Translations under genes and position numbers: made by a program
NCBI GenBank assembly: GCA_016203425.1
Contig: JACQMU010000007.1
Coordinates: forward strand, 1 to 10,244
From: Candidatus Woesearchaeota archaeon
GTDB taxonomy: Archaea; Nanobdellota; Nanobdellia; Woesearchaeales; ARS49
Direction: 5' to 3'
DNA length: 10,244 nucleotides
Shown: positions 5,412 through 10,244 of the stretch, in pieces
Numbering within the stretch: position 1 is the first letter of the stretch
How the letters are laid out: the number at the start of each line of letters is the position of its first letter
Notes under the pieces: generated by a model
What the model was told of the DNA's origin: nothing
Database searches by the model: none
The model's input: the letters and a program-made list of their open reading frames with translations, nothing else

Positions 5412-6587
5412 ATGAAAAAAGTTTTTATCATGATGATTATTGCATTGATTCTTGCAACCAGCACACAGGCAATAAGAGGCGCAGAAATAAAAGCATCAAT
5501 ATTACGTTATGAGCCAGCGCCAGCAGAACAAGGAAACACATTTGATGTCTGGGTGCAGTTAAGCAATTCAGGAACAAAAGCAGAACGCGCTGCAGTAAAA
5601 TTTGTTCCAGAATACCCATTCAGCCTGCCTGCAGGACAAAAACAAGAAACTGACGCTGACACAATAGCAGCAACAGAAAACAAGGTTGTAAAATTCACAA
5701 TATTTGCAGACTCAAACGCACCCAATGGAGACAAAAACATAAAATTCCTGTACAAGTACGGCACATCAAACCAATGGATAAATCTCGAATCACCAATAAC
5801 ACTTGAAACACAAAACGCAATACTTGTTGTCGACGACTATGCTGTAACACCATCACCAGCAGTGCCAGGACAAACAGCAAATATAGAACTAAAATTAAGA
5901 AATGCAGGCAGAATAGCCATAAAAAACATTGATGTCGGCATAGACCTCGAAGACGGCAAGTTCAGCACAATAGGAAGCGGAACAAAAAAAAGGCTGAATT
6001 ACATCAGTGCGGGCGAAACAGAAACAGTATCATTTCAACTCGCGTCTGACACAAGCACACAAGTAAAGGTCTACACAATCCCAGTAACATTATCATACCA
6101 AGATGAGAGAAACAAAAAATATTCAGACACAGCAAAAATAAGTTTAGTGGTCAACGCATTGCCAGAACTCTCCCTTACTGTAGATTCAACAAAATTTGAA
6201 AGCAGAAAAAAACCCGGCACTGTAACAATAAAAACAGTAAACAAAGGAATAGTAAACCTAAAGTATGTAACAATAAAACTTTTGACTGGGGCAGACTATG
6301 AAATACTAAACCCAAGCGACGAAGTATACATTGGAAATCTTGACAGTGACGACTTTGAAACAGCAAACTTTCTAATAAAACCACTTGCAGACAACCCAAA
6401 ACTAAACATACAGCTTGATTTCAAAGACCCATACAATGTAGACTTCAAACAAAAATACTCGCTGCAAGTAAGAATAATCACAGAAAGTGAACTTGGAAAA
6501 AACACATCATTTATTCCAATAACAATAATCTTGCTAATAATCGCAGGCGGAATTATTTACCAAAAGTTTTACCGCAAAAAACGCTAA
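5412..6587 (+). CDS. COG1361-like (S-layer/CARDB-type) secreted, membrane-anchored protein B
   Basis: A 391-residue paralogue of the protein at 1582, with the same plan: signal peptide (about 1-20, MKKVFIMMIIALILATSTQA), Ig-like beta domains (about 24-133, 138-248, 252-355), TM helix (367-383) and a very short basic tail (FYRKKR). Domain turns LSNSGTKAER, LRNAGRIAIK and TVNKGIVNLK mark the repeats. Compared with its paralogue it lacks the Gln/Thr/Arg-rich insert and has a shorter tail. The gene is one base before the first of two permeases and 1 nt after the ATPase stop. The order surface protein then permease matches operon A, so it probably acts as the outside partner of permeases B and C. 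It could alternatively be a structural or glycoprotein cargo; the ligand cannot be told from sequence. Confidence 0.85.
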   Translation: MKKVFIMMIIALILATSTQAIRGAEIKASILRYEPAPAEQGNTFDVWVQLSNSGTKAERAAVKFVPEYPFSLPAGQKQETDADTIAATENKVVKFTIFADSNAPNGDKNIKFLYKYGTSNQWINLESPITLETQNAILVVDDYAVTPSPAVPGQTANIELKLRNAGRIAIKNIDVGIDLEDGKFSTIGSGTKKRLNYISAGETETVSFQLASDTSTQVKVYTIPVTLSYQDERNKKYSDTAKISLVVNALPELSLTVDSTKFESRKKPGTVTIKTVNKGIVNLKYVTIKLLTGADYEILNPSDEVYIGNLDSDDFETANFLIKPLADNPKLNIQLDFKDPYNVDFKQKYSLQVRIITESELGKNTSFIPITIILLIIAGGIIYQKFYRKKR

Positions 6588-6588
6588 A

Positions 6589-7806
6589 ATGCTGAAAGAC
6601 TATTTTTCAATAGCATTTGGAAACCTTACAAAAAGATTCCTGCGCACATCACTAACCATGATTGGAATCTTCATAGGAGTTGCAGCCGTTGTCGCACTTG
6701 TCTCGCTTGGACAAGGAATGCAGGAAGCAATCAATGCACAATTTGCAACAGTCGGCACAGACAAAATAATAATACAAGGCGCAAGCGCAGGCTTCGGGCC
6801 GCCAGGACAAAACACTGCAGGAAACGTCGGCAAGCATGACTTACAAATCGTGAAAAACACACAAGGAGTCATGCGCGCCGCAGGCAGGCTGCTCAAGCAA
6901 TCAACTGTTGATTACGCAAAAGAAACACAAACAATATTCACAGCAAGCCTTCCAGAAACCCAAGAAGAAAGAAACCTTGTCATCGAAGCAAACAACCTCA
7001 AAATTGCACAAGGCAGAATGCTAAAACAAGGAGAAAAAAAACACATTCTGGTTGGAAACAACCTCTGGACAAAAACAGGCAGGTTCCCAAAAAAAATAGA
7101 GCTCGGAACAAAGCTAAAAATAAACAGCATCAACTTTGAAGTAGCAGGACTGCTTGAAAAAATCGGCTCAGGCAGAGACGACATGATAATAATGAACGAA
7201 GAAGACATGAGAGAAATGCTTGCACAACCAGAACAATACAGCGCATTATTCGCACAAACAATCCAAGGAGAAGAGCCATCAAAAGTTGCTGACAAAATCA
7301 CGCGCTCATTAAGAAGAGACAGGCACCAAAAAGAAGGATTTGAGGACTTCACAGTACAGACAAGCGAAAACCTCATAGCAAGCGTCAACACCATCATTGG
7401 TGTTGTTCAAGCAGTATTTGCAGGAATTGCAGCAATAAGCTTACTCGTCGGCGGCATAGGAATAATGAACACAATGTACACATCTGTACTTGAAAGAACA
7501 AAAGACATTGGAGTAATGAAAGCAATAGGCGCGCGAAACAAAGACATCTTCATGCTCTTCCTAATAGAAAGCGGATTGCTGGGAATGAGCGGCGGAACTG
7601 TGGGAATAATCACAGGCGCAGGAATGAGCAAGATTGTTGAAATACTCGCCAGCGAAACCATTGGAAGCCTGCTAAAAGCAACATTTCCCTGGCAATTAAT
7701 CGCAGGAACATTAACATTCACATTCATTATTGGAGCTGTCTCAGGAATAATGCCCGCAAGACAAGCAAGCAAAATGCAGCCAGCAGAGGCACTACGATAT
7801 GACTGA
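6589..7806 (+). CDS. MacB/FtsX-type ABC permease B
   Basis: A 405-residue permease with the same plan as the one at 2895: TM1 (21-42), an extracytoplasmic domain (about 45-270) with a Gly/Pro-rich loop (64-74, GASAGFGPPGQ), TM2 (272-294), coupling segment ERTKDIGVMKAIGARN (302-317), TM3 (about 320-345), TM4 (about 368-390) and C-terminal MQPAEALRYD. The start ATG lies 1 nt after the preceding stop and no Shine-Dalgarno is visible, so translation probably depends on the upstream gene. Its stop overlaps the next permease by 8 nt (ATGACTGA). TM2 and the following residues match permease C almost base for base, while the ectodomains are much less alike. MacB-type exporters work as permease dimers, so B and C may form a heterodimer. 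Confidence 0.92.
   Translation: MLKDYFSIAFGNLTKRFLRTSLTMIGIFIGVAAVVALVSLGQGMQEAINAQFATVGTDKIIIQGASAGFGPPGQNTAGNVGKHDLQIVKNTQGVMRAAGRLLKQSTVDYAKETQTIFTASLPETQEERNLVIEANNLKIAQGRMLKQGEKKHILVGNNLWTKTGRFPKKIELGTKLKINSINFEVAGLLEKIGSGRDDMIIMNEEDMREMLAQPEQYSALFAQTIQGEEPSKVADKITRSLRRDRHQKEGFEDFTVQTSENLIASVNTIIGVVQAVFAGIAAISLLVGGIGIMNTMYTSVLERTKDIGVMKAIGARNKDIFMLFLIESGLLGMSGGTVGIITGAGMSKIVEILASETIGSLLKATFPWQLIAGTLTFTFIIGAVSGIMPARQASKMQPAEALRYD
7408..7482 (+). repeat. Near-identical permease core block, copy 1
   Basis: Aligned by eye with 8621-8695, this block matches at 73 of 75 bases, including one 33-nt and one 36-nt perfect run; the only differences are at 7441 and 7446. It encodes residues 274-298 of permease B (most of TM2 and the MNTMYT segment). 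Flanking DNA falls off sharply: the 114 nt that follow match at roughly 84 percent, and the 60 nt before match poorly. Confidence 0.85.
7785..7789 (+). promoter_or_regulatory. Possible Shine-Dalgarno of permease C
   Basis: AGAGG lies 9 nt before the ATG at 7799, inside the end of permease B. It is modest, but it fits re-initiation at the 8-nt stop/start overlap. Confidence 0.35.
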
Positions 7807-9022
7807 CACAATCTGGCTGGCAAAACTCGCAGTAAAAAACATACAAAAAAGAAAAAAACGAACCGCACTCACAATGCTCGGCATCTTCATAGGCATAACA
7901 GCAGTTGTCGCGCTTATTTCCCTTGGACAAGGACTCAAGCAAACAATAAACGCACAATTTGAGAAAGTAGGCGCAGACAAAATATTCATAGAAATAAAAG
8001 AAAGCCATTTTGGAGCACTCGAAAGCCAAGCAAAACTCACAAAACACGACCTTGAAACCATCAAGAAAACAAAAGGAGTTATTGGCGTGTCAGGGATCCT
8101 GTTCAGTTCGGTCCGCACAGAATTCAACCGCATACAACGCACACAATTCATAATGAGCATGCCAGAAACATCAAAAGAAGCAGAACTCACTTACGCAGCA
8201 CACAATCTGGAAATTGACAAAGGCAAAAAGCTCACGCACAAAGACAAAAACAAAGCATTAATCGGCTACAACATTGCAAACAAAAAACTATTTGGAAAAG
8301 ACATCGTTGTCGGCAACAAAATTCTTGTAAACGACATGAGCTTTGAAATCATCGGAACACTCAAACGCACAGGAGACCCAACAATGATGGACAACAGCAT
8401 TATTCTTCCAGAAGAAAACAGCCGCGAAATTCTCAACAATCCAGACGAGTACAAACTAATTGTTGCACAAAGCGCAAAAGAAATAAACCCTGACGAAACC
8501 GCTGAAAAAATTGAGAAAGAACTACGCAAAACACGACACAAAAAAGAAGGCAAAGAAGACTTTGAAGCAAGAACAAGCACTGAATTAATAGCAACATTCA
8601 ACAAAGTCCTCAACATCATACAAGCAGTATTTGCAGGAATTGCAGCAATAAGCCTACTTGTCGGCGGCATAGGAATAATGAACACAATGTACACAGCAGT
8701 GTTAGAAAGAACAAAAGACATTGGAATAATGAAAGCCATAGGCGCACGAAACAAAGACATTTTCATGCTATTCTTCATAGAAAGCGGACTACTCGGACTA
8801 AGCGGAGGAATAATCGGAATCACAACAGGAATCCTGATAAGCAAAACAGTTGAGACTGCAGCAAACACTGTATTTGGAGAGGGAACAATAAGTTCTGCAT
8901 TCCCGCTTTATTTAATTCTCGGCAGCATAGCATTCTCTTTTATCGCAGGCACAATCAGCGGCGCAATGCCAGCAAGAAGAGCATCAAAACTAAAACCAGT
9001 TGATGCACTAAGATATGAATAG
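7799..9022 (+). CDS. MacB/FtsX-type ABC permease C
   Basis: A 407-residue permease and the closest relative of its upstream neighbour. Features are a very basic N terminus (KNIQKRKKRTALT), TM1 (about 24-44), ectodomain (about 46-270), TM2 (273-295), coupling segment ERTKDIGIMKAIGARN (303-318), TM3 (about 321-348), TM4 (about 369-391) and the end KPVDALRYE. The Gly-rich ectodomain loop of permeases A and B is missing, replaced by EIKESHFGALESQ (65-77). The charge-rich segment EKELRKTRHKKEGKEDFEAR (239-258) corresponds to a similar stretch in permease B. It is the last gene of operon B; no clear T-run follows before the next promoter. It has no cysteine. Confidence 0.92.
   Translation: MTDTIWLAKLAVKNIQKRKKRTALTMLGIFIGITAVVALISLGQGLKQTINAQFEKVGADKIFIEIKESHFGALESQAKLTKHDLETIKKTKGVIGVSGILFSSVRTEFNRIQRTQFIMSMPETSKEAELTYAAHNLEIDKGKKLTHKDKNKALIGYNIANKKLFGKDIVVGNKILVNDMSFEIIGTLKRTGDPTMMDNSIILPEENSREILNNPDEYKLIVAQSAKEINPDETAEKIEKELRKTRHKKEGKEDFEARTSTELIATFNKVLNIIQAVFAGIAAISLLVGGIGIMNTMYTAVLERTKDIGIMKAIGARNKDIFMLFFIESGLLGLSGGIIGITTGILISKTVETAANTVFGEGTISSAFPLYLILGSIAFSFIAGTISGAMPARRASKLKPVDALRYE
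8621..8695 (+). repeat. Near-identical permease core block, copy 2
   Basis: Direct-repeat partner of 7408-7482, 1213 nt downstream, encoding residues 275-299 of permease C. The protein translation of the two blocks is identical, and nearly all synonymous positions are too. Confidence 0.85.
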
Positions 9023-9024
9023 CA

Positions 9025-9036
9025 AAAGTTTTTATG
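9025..9036 (+). promoter_or_regulatory. TATA box of the MIP18/DUF59 gene
   Basis: AAAGTTTTTATG begins 3 nt after the stop of permease C and ends 21 nt before the ATG at 9058. It separates this gene from operon B and predicts a leaderless mRNA. The T-run within it might also weakly end operon B transcripts. Confidence 0.6.
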
Positions 9037-9057
9037 TAGCTTACGTATTCTTAGCTC

Positions 9058-9345
9058 ATGCCAACAAAAGAAGAAGCAATAGAAGTCATCAAAACAGTCC
9101 AAGACCCAGAAATACAAATAGACATCTGGACATTAGGATTAATCTACAATCTTGACGCCAAAGATGTTGAGACAATAGACATCAAAATGACATTCACATC
9201 ACCAATGTGCCCCTACGGGCCAATGTTAGTTGACGAATTAAAAGGAAAGCTAACATCAAAAGGATTCAAAACAGTAAATGTAGAAATTGTTTTCGAGCCA
9301 GTATGGCAGCCAAGCGAAGAATTAAGAATGATGTTAGGAGTCTAA
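9058..9345 (+). CDS. MIP18/DUF59 family protein (SufT/PaaD-like, Fe-S assembly)
   Basis: A complete 95-residue single-domain protein with the family hallmarks: VQDPEIQIDIWTLGLIYNL (14-32), the strand IDIKMTFTSPMCPYGPML (40-57) with the conserved Cys51, and FEPVWQPSEELRMMLGV at the end. Relatives include bacterial SufT and PaaD and eukaryotic MIP18/CIAO2, which act in iron-sulfur cluster maturation; archaeal stand-alone copies are assumed to do the same in the cytoplasm. The start is the ATG 21 nt after a TATA box, probably leaderless. It has its own promoter and does not look functionally tied to the transporter. Its stop overlaps the convergent phosphoesterase stop by 4 nt. Confidence 0.93.
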   Translation: MPTKEEAIEVIKTVQDPEIQIDIWTLGLIYNLDAKDVETIDIKMTFTSPMCPYGPMLVDELKGKLTSKGFKTVNVEIVFEPVWQPSEELRMMLGV

Positions 9346-10244
9346 ATAATTCTTCGTTCAACAGTTCTTAAATCATGCGCGTCAAAAACAAGCAAAGCCA
9401 AATCCTTACCAAGATTATCATTGCCAGGAGAGAAACACAACGAACTGCCAATGCGCTCTCCGAATTTTCCAGAAACACCAACAGTCTCATGAATGTGGCC
9501 ATGCAAAGTCATGTACGGCTGCATTTTTTCAATAAATAATTTCACTGCAAAACTACCAACATGACGATGATTTGCAATCTGGTCAAGACTGGTGTCATTT
9601 GGCGGCGTATGCATCACATAAATTGTTCTCTGCCCAGTTTCTGCAAAAACACCAGTTGACAAATCACGCTGCACTGAATCATTAGCTTCCATATCATCAC
9701 TAAACTTAAATGGAACAAGCCCGGATTCTGTGCTCTTCCAGCCAGTAAGACGATAATTTGTTTCCTTCCGGTGAGAGTATGATGCTCTTAACCGATTCGG
9801 AACCTCACTTAAATCAAACTTCTCCCAATCCTTAATTCCAAATGGCGTGATGGGCACGCAAGAATAACCAACAACATCAACATGACGGCTTAATGGCAAT
9901 CGTTTCCCATGAATAATGTGATACAAATCACCATCATATCTGGCCAGAACATCAAGGTTTGATGAACAATCATCATTACCCATCATCAAAAAAATCTTTG
10001 TCTTAGGCAAATGTTCCTTTAGCGGACGCAAAAAATGCGGCAAACGTTCCTCAAGAAAAAACCGCTGTATATCAATAAGATTTGCTTTATTCACAACAGG
10101 CCTTTTTTTATTTGTGTCAGCAATTGTTGAATTACTCTTCGGAGCAATATCTCCACCAATAATCACAGAATCAGCACGAATTTTTATTGCGTAATCTACA
10201 AGTTTTGAATACTGGGTTTCGTTCCCATGAACATCAGCAGTGTA
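9342..10244 (-). CDS. Calcineurin-like metallophosphoesterase (5' end beyond window)
   Basis: The frame is open to the window edge and shows 300 residues, with the start outside. Numbering from the edge, the full set of metal-binding motifs is present: motif I Asp4-x-His6 in ADVHGNE, motif II Asp32 in IIGGDIAP, motif III GNDD (89-92), motif IV His212 in VMHTPPND, and motif V GHIH (249-252). A GTG near 10166 would cut off motif I, so it is not the start. This predicts a two-metal hydrolase of phosphomono- or diesters. A linker of roughly 100 residues between motifs III and IV contains a Tyr/Arg-rich region and KFDLSEVPNRLR. Only about a dozen residues or fewer are probably missing, since motif I normally lies near the N terminus. 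Substrate unknown. Confidence 0.9.
   Translation of the reverse strand, partial: YTADVHGNETQYSKLVDYAIKIRADSVIIGGDIAPKSNSTIADTNKKRPVVNKANLIDIQRFFLEERLPHFLRPLKEHLPKTKIFLMMGNDDCSSNLDVLARYDGDLYHIIHGKRLPLSRHVDVVGYSCVPITPFGIKDWEKFDLSEVPNRLRASYSHRKETNYRLTGWKSTESGLVPFKFSDDMEANDSVQRDLSTGVFAETGQRTIYVMHTPPNDTSLDQIANHRHVGSFAVKLFIEKMQPYMTLHGHIHETVGVSGKFGERIGSSLCFSPGNDNLGKDLALLVFDAHDLRTVERRII

Noticed and set aside
7408..8695. Direct repeats considered as mobile-element or attachment-site ends
   Set aside because: They lie in frame at equivalent positions of two paralogous permeases, and no transposase or integrase is nearby.
8266..8868. 200-codon open frame on the minus strand
   Set aside because: It is the exact antisense of permease C. 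Similar antisense frames occur under permeases A and B (3689-4252, 6912-7397), as expected when paralogues share codon patterns. No independent signal.

Overview
The window is archaeal. Genes that open a transcription unit have a TATA-like box (AAACATWTWWATG type, with an A-rich BRE-like flank) whose end lies only 21-25 nt before the ATG, so their transcripts should be leaderless or nearly so. Genes inside operons mostly use Shine-Dalgarno sequences or ATGA-type stop/start overlaps. The gene families agree: a membrane-anchored winged-helix regulator (COG2512 type), COG1361 S-layer/CARDB-like proteins and a MIP18/DUF59 protein. The A-rich, low-GC coding strand, short gene spacing and a TM segment followed by an 'ITGNV' motif in the first gene suggest a DPANN archaeon (Woesearchaeota/Pacearchaeota-like). 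The phylum is inference only.

Layout: (1) 1-600, a leader and an orphan single-pass membrane protein. (2) 597-1073 minus, a two-TM winged-helix regulator whose stop overlaps the first gene's stop and which diverges from the next operon. (3) 1173-4157 plus, operon A: a small anchored protein, a COG1361-like surface protein and a MacB/FtsX-type permease. (4) 4206-9022 plus, operon B: a PadR repressor, a LolD/MacB-type ATPase, a second COG1361-like protein and two tandem MacB/FtsX-type permeases. (5) 9058-9345 plus, a MIP18/DUF59 (SufT/PaaD-like) protein. (6) 9342-10244 minus, a calcineurin-like metallophosphoesterase cut by the window edge.

The centre of interest is an envelope transport module of eight contiguous genes (1173-9022). 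It has three permeases, one ATPase and two paralogous surface proteins with a signal peptide, Ig-like repeats and a C-terminal TM anchor. The only ATPase lies in the PadR operon, so operon A's permease probably borrows it. The COG1361-like proteins sit where a MacA-type partner would be in bacteria. The pattern (surface protein, then permease, repeated) indicates duplication of a cassette, followed by a second duplication of the permease. The last two permeases share a 75-nt core that is nearly identical at the DNA level although their ectodomains have diverged strongly. A 20-bp inverted repeat covers the PadR TATA box, and the PadR protein holds a Cys-x-Cys-x-Cys plus methionine cluster in an otherwise almost cysteine-free module.

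No tRNA, rRNA, CRISPR array, insertion sequence or integrase was seen.
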